NCBI GenBank assembly: GCA_026989535.1
Contig: JALSJD010000220.1
Span: 1-46,606, forward strand
Length of the DNA stretch: 46,606 nt
DNA from: Cyclobacteriaceae bacterium
GTDB lineage: Bacteria; Bacteroidota; Bacteroidia; Cytophagales; Cyclobacteriaceae
Direction of reading: 5' to 3'
Shown piece after piece: positions 11,783 to 19,971 of the stretch; position 1 is the stretch's first letter, and each line of letters opens with the position of its first letter. The notes below the pieces were generated by a model that ran no database searches, was not told the origin of the DNA, and saw only the letters and a program-made list of their open reading frames with translations. The position numbers were made by a program, and so were the translations under genes.

Positions 11783-11812
11783 GTGCGTTTCAAATATTTA
11801 TGAAACGCACTT
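11781..11812 (-). terminator. hairpin after tuf, probable terminator
   Basis: A perfect 12-bp stem (11781-11792 with 11801-11812) with an 8-base loop lies 23 bases after the tuf stop. The bases following it in the tuf direction are GTGTTAT rather than a clean U run, so it is a weak intrinsic terminator or an mRNA 3' end stabiliser. It overlaps the -33 element of the tRNA-Trp promoter by two bases. Confidence 0.5.
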
Positions 11813-11835
11813 AGGTATAAGTAAAGTTATCCTAA

Positions 11836-13020
11836 CTAAAGGATTTCAGTAACTTGACCAGAACCAACAGTTCTACCGCCTTCACGGATAGCAAAACGTA
11901 GTCCTTTTTCCATTGCTATTGCACTGTGCAACTCTACTTCAATAGTAACGTTATCGCCAGGCATAACCATTTCAACGCCTTCAGGAAGCATAATTGTACC
12001 TGTTACATCTGTTGTTCTAAAGTAGAACTGAGGACGGTATTTGTTGAAAAATGGTGTATGACGTCCACCTTCTTCTTTTGAAAGCACGTAAACTTCAGCT
12101 TTAAATTTAGCATGAGGATTTACCGAGCCTGGCTTACAAATAATCATTCCACGCTTGATGTCAGTTTTTTCGATTCCTCTTAATAAAATACCAACGTTGT
12201 CGCCAGCTTCTCCTCTATCAAGAATTTTACGGAACATCTCAACACCAGTTACGGTTGATTTAAGATTTTCAGCACCCATACCGATAATGTCAACTGAATC
12301 ACCAGTGTTGGTAATACCTCTTTCGATTCTACCCGTAGCAACAGTACCACGGCCTGTAATTGAGAATACATCCTCAACAGGCATTAAGAAATCTTTATCA
12401 ATTGCTCTTTTTGGTAAAGGAATGTACTCATCAACAGCGTTCATTAAGTCCATTACTTTAGCTGTCCATTCTGGCTCACCATTAAGTGCACCAAGGGCAG
12501 AACCTGCAATAACAGGAATATCATCACCAGGGAAATCGTACTCAGAAAGAAGCTCTCTGATTTCCATTTCTACTAATTCTAATAATTCTTCATCATCCAC
12601 TAAATCCACTTTGTTCATAAAAACAACCAACGCAGGAACACCTACCTGGCGAGACAAAAGGATATGCTCTCTAGTTTGAGGCATTGGTCCATCCGTTGCA
12701 GCCACTACGATAATAGCACCATCCATTTGGGCAGCACCAGTAACCATGTTTTTAACATAATCTGCGTGACCAGGACAATCTACGTGTGCGTAGTGTCTTT
12801 TTTCTGTTGCATACTCAATGTGAGAAGTATTAATTGTAATTCCTCTCTCTTTTTCTTCAGGTGCATTATCGATTGCTGAGAAGTCAGTTGCTTCTGCAAG
12901 ACCTGCATCAGATAATACTTTAGAAATCGCAGCAGTTAATGTAGTTTTACCATGGTCAACGTGACCAATGGTACCTATATTAACGTGCGGTTTTGAACGA
13001 TCAAAGGTTTCTTTAGCCAT
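11836..13020 (-). CDS. tuf: elongation factor Tu
   Basis: EF-Tu delivers aminoacyl-tRNA to the ribosome and hydrolyses GTP. The 394-residue protein has the P loop GHVDHGKT (residues 19-26), the switch region with [17 protein letters not shown], and the guanine-specific NKVD, then the two beta-barrel domains ([34 protein letters not shown]). Length is standard. It lies downstream of tRNA-Tyr, tRNA-Gly and tRNA-Thr and is probably read from their promoter; a second TAnnTTTG match (TAAATTTG, 13059-13066 on the minus strand) could give it its own start. Confidence 0.99.
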   Translation of the reverse strand: MAKETFDRSKPHVNIGTIGHVDHGKTTLTAAISKVLSDAGLAEATDFSAIDNAPEEKERGITINTSHIEYATEKRHYAHVDCPGHADYVKNMVTGAAQMDGAIIVVAATDGPMPQTREHILLSRQVGVPALVVFMNKVDLVDDEELLELVEMEIRELLSEYDFPGDDIPVIAGSALGALNGEPEWTAKVMDLMNAVDEYIPLPKRAIDKDFLMPVEDVFSITGRGTVATGRIERGITNTGDSVDIIGMGAENLKSTVTGVEMFRKILDRGEAGDNVGILLRGIEKTDIKRGMIICKPGSVNPHAKFKAEVYVLSKEEGGRHTPFFNKYRPQFYFRTTDVTGTIMLPEGVEMVMPGDNVTIEVELHSAIAMEKGLRFAIREGGRTVGSGQVTEIL

Positions 13021-13080
13021 AATTGAAAATTCCTATTTTAGTTAATATTTACGTTTCACAAATTTATTAAACACCAATAG

Positions 13081-13210
13081 AACGGGTCGATATTCGACCT
13101 GTTCCGAACAGCTACTATTTGTAGCCTACGCAGTTTTACTGCTTGTTAAAAAACATTTATTTAGCAGTTTTTTAACACTTGCTATTGCTTTTGTTACTCA
13201 AAAGCAATAG
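13081..13210 (-). other. five tandem hairpins between tRNA-Thr and tuf
   Basis: Directly after the tRNA-Thr 3' end come five short stem-loops in 130 bases: 13182-13193 with 13199-13210 (12 bp, perfect), 13145-13154 with 13167-13176 (10 bp, perfect), 13130-13134 with 13138-13142 (5 bp), 13111-13115 with 13121-13125 (5 bp) and 13081-13090 with 13094-13103 (10 positions, one mismatch). None has a convincing U run. Likely roles are tRNA 3' processing and protection of the tuf mRNA 5' end; this is inference. Confidence 0.7.
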
Positions 13211-13282
13211 AGCCAATGAGGGGATTTGAACCCCTGACCTCTTCCTTACCAAGGAAGCACTCTACCCCTGAGCTACATCGGC
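13211..13282 (-). tRNA. tRNA-Thr (GGT anticodon)
   Basis: The 72-nt cloverleaf has acceptor GCCGATG pairing with CATTGGC (one G-U and no other mismatch apart from the A-T pairs expected), a T arm with TTCAAAT, and an anticodon stem CTTCC/GGAAG around loop TTGGTAA, anticodon GGT. It is the third tRNA of the Tyr-Gly-Thr-tuf transcript and is directly abutted by a 12-bp hairpin at its 3' side. Confidence 0.96.
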
Positions 13283-13313
13283 AGTCAAGAACAGCCCTCT
13301 TTGAGGACTATTG

Positions 13314-13386
13314 AGCGGGAGACGAGGTTCGAACTCGCGACCTACAGCTTGGAAGGCTGTCGCTCTACCAGCTGAGCTACTCCCGC
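13314..13386 (-). tRNA. tRNA-Gly (TCC anticodon)
   Basis: The 73-nt cloverleaf has a perfect acceptor stem (GCGGGAG with CTCCCGC), T arm with TTCGAAC, and anticodon stem ACAGC/GCTGT around loop CTTCCAA, anticodon TCC. CCA is not encoded. It lies between tRNA-Tyr and tRNA-Thr. Confidence 0.96.
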
Positions 13387-13453
13387 TTGCATTGAAATAC
13401 TGGTGTATTATCTCAATGGTTGCTCTCCTTCGCCAAGGCTTCGGAGAGCACAG

Positions 13454-13535
13454 TGGGGGGAGTAGGATTCGAACCTACGAAGTCGTAGACAACGGATTTA
13501 CAGTCCGTCCCAGTTGGCCGCTTTGGTATCCCCCC
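13454..13535 (-). tRNA. tRNA-Tyr (GTA anticodon)
   Basis: The 82-nt class II tRNA has acceptor GGGGGGA with TCCCCCC, a long variable arm, T stem GTAGG/CCTAC with TTCGAAT, and anticodon stem ACGGA/TCCGT around loop CTGTAAA, anticodon GTA. It is the first gene of the Tyr-Gly-Thr-tuf transcript. Confidence 0.96.
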
Positions 13536-13620
13536 TTTTTATCAGGTACACTAATAAAATGAACATCCAAACTTCGTAATTTCACCCCCTTTTATAAAGG
13601 TAGCTCCGAATTCGGGATTG

Positions 13621-13650
13621 CAAAAATAGACCCTTTTTATTTTTATTCAA
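13621..13650 (-). promoter_or_regulatory. promoter of tRNA-Tyr-Gly-Thr-tuf unit
   Basis: On the minus strand TTGA (13647-13650) is followed after 18 bases by TATTTTTG (13621-13628), an exact TAnnTTTG. The next bases, CAATCCCGAATT, closely resemble those at the tRNA-Trp promoter. A start about 80 bases before tRNA-Tyr is expected. A weaker alternative -7 element, TACCTTTA at 13595-13602, lies closer to the tRNA. Confidence 0.55.
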
Positions 13651-13690
13651 GCATTTCAAAAAAAGATTTTCAAATCATTTCAATTATTTG

Positions 13691-13839
13691 GTAACTATTC
13701 ACCCAAAAAAACATAGCCACGAAGACAGAAAGGCTCAAAGAACCACAAAATAATAACTTAAAGCACATAACTTTTTGTGAAACTTGGAGACTTCGTGCCC
13801 TAGTGGCTAAAAAGGTAGCTTTAATGGGTGAATAGTTAC
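13691..13839. mobile_element. 149-bp MITE-like element, copy 1
   Basis: The element starts GTAACTATTCACCC and ends with its exact reverse complement (14 bp). It is flanked on both sides by ATTATTTG (13683-13690 and 13840-13847), an 8-bp target duplication. The interior contains inverted-repeat-like words such as GCCAC and GTGGC and has no reading frame. Its reverse complement aligns without gaps to the element at 37355-37503 at about 111 of 149 positions by my count. It lies between the tRNA-Tyr promoter and the 3' end of the MscS-type gene. Confidence 0.85.
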
Positions 13840-13874
13840 ATTATTTGTAAAAACTACTACTAAAGAATCAACAA

Positions 13875-15986
13875 TCAATGGTTTTTATTCTTAAAAAAAT
13901 CATCCATTTCCTTACTTGCTTTATCAGCGGTTGAATACTTTGGCGATAGCGATGGTTGCCCAGGGAACTCTTGCATATGCAAGGTTTGTGTTGGAAATGC
14001 AAAATGGATGCCTAGTTTATGAGCAAGTTTTAAAATAGACAAAATAATTTCGTGCCTGCAGTTTAATTCTTCTCCCCAAGTAGGCACTTCAAAAAATATA
14101 TAAAATTTTATATCTAATGAATGGCTGTTCATCTCATTCATATAAATGTGGTAATAATCTTTCCTAGTTTTGGGGTGCTCAAGTACCATTTTTCTTAAGC
14201 CTTCAATAAATATTTCGAGCAATTCTGGTGGGGTGTCGTAGGTTACAGCTAATTGGGTCGTAAATCTGCGGTATGAACGTAACCCATGGTTATCGATTAC
14301 TGCATCTGCTAATTTGCCATTAGGTACATAAATAAGCGAATTTGAAAATGTACGGATTCGTGTGGATCGAATTCCTACTTCTTCTACGGTGCCATCAATG
14401 CCAGGTGCTGTTATCCACTGCCCTACTTGAAATGGCTTATCTACAAAAATCATTAACGACCCAAAAAAGTTTTTAATGGTATCTTGAGCAGCCAACGCAA
14501 AGGCAATACCTCCAATAGAAAGTGTTGCCAAAAGAGGCACCAATTGCACGTTTAGGTTCGCCAACACATATATGCCGCCAATAATGATTATAAATGTTTT
14601 GGCAATTTTTCTAAATAAAGGAACTAGCTGATCGTCTAATGAAGACTCGGTACTATGCGCCAGTTTTTCGAAATAAAGGGCAATAATGTCCATTATTTTG
14701 TAAGCAGCAATAGTACCAAAAAAAGGAATTAAGCCTGAAAAGACCAACGTTAAATAATGCGATACCTTAACGGGCAACTGCAAAATGGGTAAGAACATAG
14801 TTATAATGGCAAAAGCCACCATAAGGCTTAGTGGCCGAACAACAGGTTTAATATAGGTTGTTGCCAATTCTTTGCGTCCAAATCGAAATAAAATTTTTGT
14901 GATAACATAATGAACTAGCCAGAACAATCCTTTATTAAACACAAAGCTTATAATAACCAGCATTAAAATAGCAATATATTGCCAAAGCATTAAGCCCAAA
15001 TACTTGGATTGATTACTAGGCAGGTAGTTTAACAGCCTGTCTGACCCAAAAGGGTATGCCTTTTCGAATAGTACTGGAATTTTTTCAACTGTTTCTTTTG
15101 ATAAATACCATCGGTCGCCAATTTTTTCAAGATAGAGCTCGGCAAATCGTGGAGTAATTACATATTCGTGTGCATCTAAATGTAATGTATCAATATAATC
15201 AGGGTCATCGGGAATGGCGGCAGGGTCTATTAAAATCCCTTTACCTTCGGCAAATCTTTTTAACTTCAAAATAAGATCTATGCGCTCTTGCCTATGGGGC
15301 AAATGTTTGTAATAAATTACTTGCTGTGCCACATCGGGTCGCCAGTTGTCTTCAGACAGGTATTCTGATAACCCAAGAACTAAACTCCTTGGAGAAGAAA
15401 GATCGAGATAAACCTTAGGAAGTGTTTTTTGTTTCTTTGATCCGATAGCCATCGGATTTGATTGAGAAGTATTCGTGTTCTCCGTTACATCAAGTTTTTC
15501 CTCTGGATTTTCCGTTCTTGGCTTCTCCTTTGCTAACCCAAGACCAGAAAGTAGGTCAGGAATATTTTTAATGGTTTGGCTAGAAATTAGCCATTTATCA
15601 CCTGCCTTTTCAAGCGCAATATCAGCCGCTATGATATAAATGGCATCACCATTTGGCATTACATAATTACTTGAATCAGGAATAGAATCAAACCCCCACT
15701 GATAGCCTTCAACATCTAATATTTCCCGTATATTTTCAATATATTGCTTTCTCTTTTTGCCACGCAATACTGTTTTTGATGAAATAAGTGAGGAGGCCTT
15801 GGCTAAATCGGCACTGTCGCTGGCGGTATATTTTGCCAAATACTGCACCGAAGCTCTGGGCGTAGATAAATCATCTTGAAAGGCGTTGGCGGTAAAACTA
15901 ACACACCATACTAATATGATAACCAAAGGGAGGTTTTTGAGATTATAGTATATCTGAGACGCTTTCATAAATTGGTAGTTAAACAA
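13875..15986 (-). CDS. MscS-family mechanosensitive ion channel
   Basis: This 703-residue protein is a large member of the MscS family, which opens under membrane tension. A hydrophobic segment (about residues 19-35) looks like a signal peptide; the in-frame ATG six codons later (M7) is an equally good start. Two similar stretches of about 100 residues follow (roughly 43-146 and 199-312), each with 'PR..V..L', 'IPD..Y' and 'LEK.GD.W..S..T...IP.L', so this extracytoplasmic region is an internal duplication. Membrane helices lie near 332-352, 385-405, 410-440 and 462-500, and the MscS pore and beta domain around 490-570 (NFFGSLMIFVDKPFQVGQWI; LIYVPNGKLAD). It starts 9 bases after the upstream gene, so the two form an operon. 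Confidence 0.93.
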   Translation of the reverse strand: MFNYQFMKASQIYYNLKNLPLVIILVWCVSFTANAFQDDLSTPRASVQYLAKYTASDSADLAKASSLISSKTVLRGKKRKQYIENIREILDVEGYQWGFDSIPDSSNYVMPNGDAIYIIAADIALEKAGDKWLISSQTIKNIPDLLSGLGLAKEKPRTENPEEKLDVTENTNTSQSNPMAIGSKKQKTLPKVYLDLSSPRSLVLGLSEYLSEDNWRPDVAQQVIYYKHLPHRQERIDLILKLKRFAEGKGILIDPAAIPDDPDYIDTLHLDAHEYVITPRFAELYLEKIGDRWYLSKETVEKIPVLFEKAYPFGSDRLLNYLPSNQSKYLGLMLWQYIAILMLVIISFVFNKGLFWLVHYVITKILFRFGRKELATTYIKPVVRPLSLMVAFAIITMFLPILQLPVKVSHYLTLVFSGLIPFFGTIAAYKIMDIIALYFEKLAHSTESSLDDQLVPLFRKIAKTFIIIIGGIYVLANLNVQLVPLLATLSIGGIAFALAAQDTIKNFFGSLMIFVDKPFQVGQWITAPGIDGTVEEVGIRSTRIRTFSNSLIYVPNGKLADAVIDNHGLRSYRRFTTQLAVTYDTPPELLEIFIEGLRKMVLEHPKTRKDYYHIYMNEMNSHSLDIKFYIFFEVPTWGEELNCRHEIILSILKLAHKLGIHFAFPTQTLHMQEFPGQPSLSPKYSTADKASKEMDDFFKNKNH

Positions 15987-15995
15987 TTATTAGTA

Positions 15996-18671
15996 CTAAA
16001 AATAAAATTTCTTTAGTTCAATGGTGTTTTCGTGTGAGAGGTATAGATGACAGGCATTCTCATTACTAAAGTAAATAATTGAAATAGGAAATTCAGAGGT
16101 AAGGGGAGTGTGATTTAACAACTCCCCTTGCTGAGTGTATAAATAGATGCTATTGTTGGACTTAATAACAAATAGCTCCCTGTCTGCTCCAAAATTATAA
16201 TATTGCACTTTCCTTTCTTTTTCGCCAGGAAAATCTTTTTCGAAAAGCACCTCCCCATTACTTGATATTACGGCTAATCTATTTAAATCGTTTCTAATAT
16301 ACACATAATCTTTACCTTGCTCTTCTACCACAAGCCTAAATTTAGACTGATCGGTTTCTTTAAATAGTTGATTGCGCGACAACATTTTACCTGTCATTGA
16401 GAATGGTATTACTAAACCGTCTTCTGAAACTGTGGTAAATTCTGTATCATCGAAATTTTCGCCTAATCGAACAAAGAAATTATTCGAGATATTTATGCCA
16501 ATGTTAAGTGGAAAACCCTGCACTTCCTCCCCCTTTCTATTAGTGAGGTGTATTTCGCCTTTAGCCATCGGTATCAATATCCTGTCTTTTCCTCTCACTC
16601 TAAGGTGAAAAATATCATGAGAAAAATTAGAACCAAATTCTCTAGGGTTCCACCCTTTTAACATATTGCCTTCTTTATCGTACATTCTAAGATTACCAAA
16701 ATAATCGCTGATTAAAATTCTATAATTCTTAGACCGATCGTAATCAATCAAGTACATCTTATTAATTTTAAAACCTAAACTAAGTGGGTATCCCTTTACA
16801 TTATTCCCATTTCTATCTATTAAAAACAAGGTACTATCCGAGTGCAGCAAATACTGGAGTTTATTGTTTTTATAAAAATCTATTTGGTAAATGGTTGATT
16901 TAACTTTTTCGCCTAATGGATCTGCCCACAACACCTCTCCACTAGCCCCTATTAACATAAGGTTGGTTAATGAATCTTGAAGAATTATTTCTCTCTCTCC
17001 ATTTCTATGATTTTTAACTACCTGAGGTTTAGTTATAATGGGATTGGCTAATTGAATGGTAGCCACATCAAATACATTTTGTTTGGCTACGAATTTGGGC
17101 GTTGGGGCATAATTAATATGGAAATTAGCGTAATACCTATTATCTAAATTTGATAGTTGGAACGCAAGTATATTAAAATCTTTTATCGCTTGAGCGTTTT
17201 CATCTGCCCACTGTTTAAGTGGGTTATTTAATTTATCGTACTGCAAGTTCCAGCTATACTCTAAGTTGGTAACATAGGTGTAATTGGCTTCGCTAAGGGC
17301 ATTTTTAAAAAAGGTATTCATCCTAACCGATTTACTCCATACCGATTCGTTTTCCACTTGAACTAACCAATTACGAAGGATTTCTGCGGTATTTGCAATA
17401 ATTAAATAATTATTAAAGAGGAGGTAATACGTACTTTCAAACCCTTTAAAACCAAAGTATTTAGTTAAAAGAGGGTCATTATCAATAAGCCTAATTTCTT
17501 TACCGGCATAGTTTTCAATGTATAGGCTATCTTCGGTTTGTGCTATTTGCTTTTCAGCTATTTTGTTAAGGTGATTGTACATACCCGCCACATCGGCCAT
17601 TTCGGCTACAAATAATTTGTTAAGGTGTTGGTTATCTACTGATTGCAATGTGATATGAGCAAATTCGTTCTTTAGAAACTTTACAAAAGCAGCCCCTTGC
17701 TCCTTATCACTCACTTCACTCTTTTTTAGGATCACCCAATTGGCGTACCATTTGTTTAAATCTGTTGCCCCAAAATGCTCTACAATACCTGCATTTTTAG
17801 GAATTAATCCTTTTAAATTAAATGCAACGGCTTGCTGATCCTTAAAAGTTGAAACAAGAGATGCTTCGTTTGTATCATACGCAAACCCACTGGCAAATAA
17901 ACCTTTATCGCTCAAGGTAATATCAAAAAATATGGAGCCAGCCAAAAATGCGGTGTCGCTAATTCTATCCTTTACATGTAAAAAACTATTGGCTAGTAAG
18001 GCAATATCATTGCCATTGATGTATATATTGCCATCGTCAGTAGCGAAACTCGGATTGCCACTAAGAGAAGGGTAACTGCGGATAAAATTAGCCTTAAATT
18101 CATTTTTAATATTACGCACTACGTCTTCTACCAAAAAAGCTTCGGTGCTAAACACCAATGTATTTTTATACACCAAGTACGATAGGTTGTTTTCTTTAAA
18201 ACCAAGCTCGTAAATGGTTTGGGCCTGATACACTCTCTTGCTTTTTTTTACCTTTTCGGATTGCTCCAACTTAGCCAGCAGATTTAAAAATAAAGTGTGC
18301 CCATTTTTTCCTAAAGGGATGTAGTATAATAACCCATAGCTTTGCTGAGAAGTTACATGAGCCGAAATAATGGCATTATGATTTTTGAATAAGGAAGATA
18401 GCTGCCCGTTACCTCCACTTAAGGTATCTATTAGCTGTAAGGTTTTATTAATTTGTACTACTTCGTTAATGGTAGAAATGCTTTCCCAAACTTCAGACTC
18501 TATTAATTTATTCCAAGTAGTAATGATTGAGTTGCTTTCGTACACAATAGCAGCATTGGAAGTAACTAAATCCCAATTATTAAACTCTTTTTTTCGAGTA
18601 ACGTAACTAAAAACAAAATAAGAGGCCACCAAAATAATTACCCCTACAAAAATAAATTCCGGTCTTTTCAC
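15996..18671 (-). CDS. membrane-anchored protein with C-terminal propeller-like repeats
   Basis: The 891-residue protein starts at a GTG codon and has one N-terminal membrane helix (about residues 7-26), so most of it should face the periplasm. Residues about 35-540 resemble the DUF3352-type proteins of Bacteroidota, though I cannot confirm this without a profile search. Residues about 555-890 hold repeated blades with patterns such as 'DSTLFLIDRNGN.VKGYPL', 'GNLRMYDKEGNMLKGW' and 'GEIHLTNRKGEEVQGFPL', typical of a PQQ/YVTN-like beta propeller. It lies 9 bases before the MscS-family gene and is surely co-transcribed. The role is unknown; a scaffold or sensor for the neighbouring channel is possible. 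Confidence 0.75.
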   Translation of the reverse strand: MKRPEFIFVGVIILVASYFVFSYVTRKKEFNNWDLVTSNAAIVYESNSIITTWNKLIESEVWESISTINEVVQINKTLQLIDTLSGGNGQLSSLFKNHNAIISAHVTSQQSYGLLYYIPLGKNGHTLFLNLLAKLEQSEKVKKSKRVYQAQTIYELGFKENNLSYLVYKNTLVFSTEAFLVEDVVRNIKNEFKANFIRSYPSLSGNPSFATDDGNIYINGNDIALLANSFLHVKDRISDTAFLAGSIFFDITLSDKGLFASGFAYDTNEASLVSTFKDQQAVAFNLKGLIPKNAGIVEHFGATDLNKWYANWVILKKSEVSDKEQGAAFVKFLKNEFAHITLQSVDNQHLNKLFVAEMADVAGMYNHLNKIAEKQIAQTEDSLYIENYAGKEIRLIDNDPLLTKYFGFKGFESTYYLLFNNYLIIANTAEILRNWLVQVENESVWSKSVRMNTFFKNALSEANYTYVTNLEYSWNLQYDKLNNPLKQWADENAQAIKDFNILAFQLSNLDNRYYANFHINYAPTPKFVAKQNVFDVATIQLANPIITKPQVVKNHRNGEREIILQDSLTNLMLIGASGEVLWADPLGEKVKSTIYQIDFYKNNKLQYLLHSDSTLFLIDRNGNNVKGYPLSLGFKINKMYLIDYDRSKNYRILISDYFGNLRMYDKEGNMLKGWNPREFGSNFSHDIFHLRVRGKDRILIPMAKGEIHLTNRKGEEVQGFPLNIGINISNNFFVRLGENFDDTEFTTVSEDGLVIPFSMTGKMLSRNQLFKETDQSKFRLVVEEQGKDYVYIRNDLNRLAVISSNGEVLFEKDFPGEKERKVQYYNFGADRELFVIKSNNSIYLYTQQGELLNHTPLTSEFPISIIYFSNENACHLYLSHENTIELKKFYF

Positions 18672-18695
18672 GTTTTATTAGTCATTATAATTTCT

Positions 18696-18703
18696 CAAAA
18701 ATA
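18696..18703 (-). promoter_or_regulatory. -7 element before propeller protein/MscS operon
   Basis: The minus strand reads TATTTTTG, an exact TAnnTTTG, ending 24 bases before the GTG start codon. I see no clear TTG at the expected -33 position, so this is a single-element call. Confidence 0.35.
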
Positions 18704-18811
18704 GAACACTCCTTTGTAAGAACGAGGATAGCTATTAGAAATTTGTATTATTGCTACGTGGGTGAGTAATAGGTGTTATGCAAAAAATACCATAAGTGTC
18801 CTAAAAGACGG

Positions 18812-18831
18812 ATTCCTGCCTCTGCAGGAAT
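18812..18831. repeat. short palindrome of the ATTCCTGC..GCAGGAAT type
   Basis: An 8-bp stem ATTCCTGC/GCAGGAAT with a 4-base loop, followed by GACAC. The core word resembles the larger palindromes at 42202-42273 and 44642-44675 (CGTCATTCC/GGAATGACG), suggesting a dispersed repeat. The rest of the 204-base gap (18672-18875) shows only the predicted promoter for the leftward operon. Confidence 0.5.
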
Positions 18832-18875
18832 GACACAGAGGAGGTTTTTCGTAACATCAGCTGATAAAAAAAGGA

Positions 18876-19712
18876 ATGAAAGGTAAGGATTTTAGTTTTC
18901 AGAGTAAAGATAATTTAACCCTGCACGGTTGCCAATGGGCAGTTGAAAACCCCAATGGTATAGTATGCTTGGTACACGGCATGGGCGAGCATGTAAAAAG
19001 ATACGAGCATGTAGCCAATGCTTTTAATGAAAATCAACTTGAAGTTTGGGGGTTTGACCACCGAGGGCATGGCCATTCCGAAGGAAAACGAGGGCATACG
19101 CCTTCCATCGAATGTATGTTTGATGATATTGAGCAGCTTTTGGTGCTGATTCGAAAAGAGCATCCTGATACTCCTATTATTATTTATGGCCATAGTATGG
19201 GTGGCAATGTGTCGCTCAATTTTTTGTTACACCGCAATTCTAAAGAGGTTTCTTTGGGTGTAATTACCTCGCCATGGTTAAGGCTGGCAAACCCACCTGC
19301 CGGCTTTCAATTATGGCTTGCTAAGTTTGGTGCTCGGTTTTTACCCTCTTTAGCCCAACCCAACGGGCTAAATGTAGCCGATATTTCGAGTGTTAAAAAA
19401 GAGCAGGAAGCGTATGCCAACGACCCACTAAACCACGATAGGATTACTGCCGGTTTATTTATGGAAATAAATACCATGGGAGAAAAGGCCATTGCAATAG
19501 CCAATACTTTAAAAACACCCATCCTTTTAGCACATGGCACCGCTGATAATATTACTTCCCCCAAGGGTTCAGAAGCATTTGGAGCCGCTGCCACTGAAGG
19601 AAAAGTAACCTTGAAATTTTGGAATGGGCTAAGACACGAAACCCATAATGAGCATAACAAAGAGGAGGTTATTAGGTATTATGTTGATTGGGTGGTGGAG
19701 CAATTGAATTAA
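18876..19712 (+). CDS. alpha/beta hydrolase, monoacylglycerol lipase/lysophospholipase type
   Basis: This soluble 278-residue serine hydrolase belongs to the S33/Hydrolase_4 group, which splits monoacylglycerols, lysophospholipids or similar esters. The oxyanion-hole motif LVHGMGEHVKRY is at about residues 32-43, GFDHRGHGHSEG at 59-70, the nucleophile elbow GHSMGG with Ser107, the acid Asp224 (AHGTADNITSP) and the probable His254 (GLRHETHNE). All triad residues are present. There is no signal peptide, so action is probably cytoplasmic. It stands alone between a leftward operon and a convergent peptidase gene. The substrate cannot be told from sequence. Confidence 0.9.
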   Translation: MKGKDFSFQSKDNLTLHGCQWAVENPNGIVCLVHGMGEHVKRYEHVANAFNENQLEVWGFDHRGHGHSEGKRGHTPSIECMFDDIEQLLVLIRKEHPDTPIIIYGHSMGGNVSLNFLLHRNSKEVSLGVITSPWLRLANPPAGFQLWLAKFGARFLPSLAQPNGLNVADISSVKKEQEAYANDPLNHDRITAGLFMEINTMGEKAIAIANTLKTPILLAHGTADNITSPKGSEAFGAAATEGKVTLKFWNGLRHETHNEHNKEEVIRYYVDWVVEQLN

Positions 19713-19885
19713 GTACGAAAAAAATTCTTCGAACAGAAAATAAAATGGGTTCTACCACAATCCAAAATAGCTATCGGATTGAGTGGAAAAGAAAATTTCT
19801 AAGCAATACACCTTATGTTTCTCCATAAACCTTTGTGTATCCTCCACTCCCGAATAAAAGTTCGTAATTTAAAAAAATCAGCAAG

Positions 19886-19921
19886 GGGGTGACTGACTTG
19901 CACGTAGTATAAAGTCACCCC
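19886..19921. terminator. hairpin between convergent genes
   Basis: A 9-bp stem GGGGTGACT (19886-19894) with AGTCACCCC (19913-19921) lies in the 259-base gap between the hydrolase and the M3 peptidase stops. Nothing resembling a U run follows on the minus strand and only a partial one (GTGACTTTT) on the plus strand. It may end the hydrolase transcript or be a dispersed repeat. A palindrome half, ATAGCTATCGGA, sits at about 19769. Confidence 0.35.
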
Positions 19922-19971
19922 GTGACTTTTAATTGATTTTAGCGAAACGCTAGACCAGTAAGGATTGAGTA

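Noticed and set aside
13311-13562. Plus-strand protein across the tRNA cluster
   Set aside because: It is the antisense of tRNA-Gly and tRNA-Tyr; no protein-like features.
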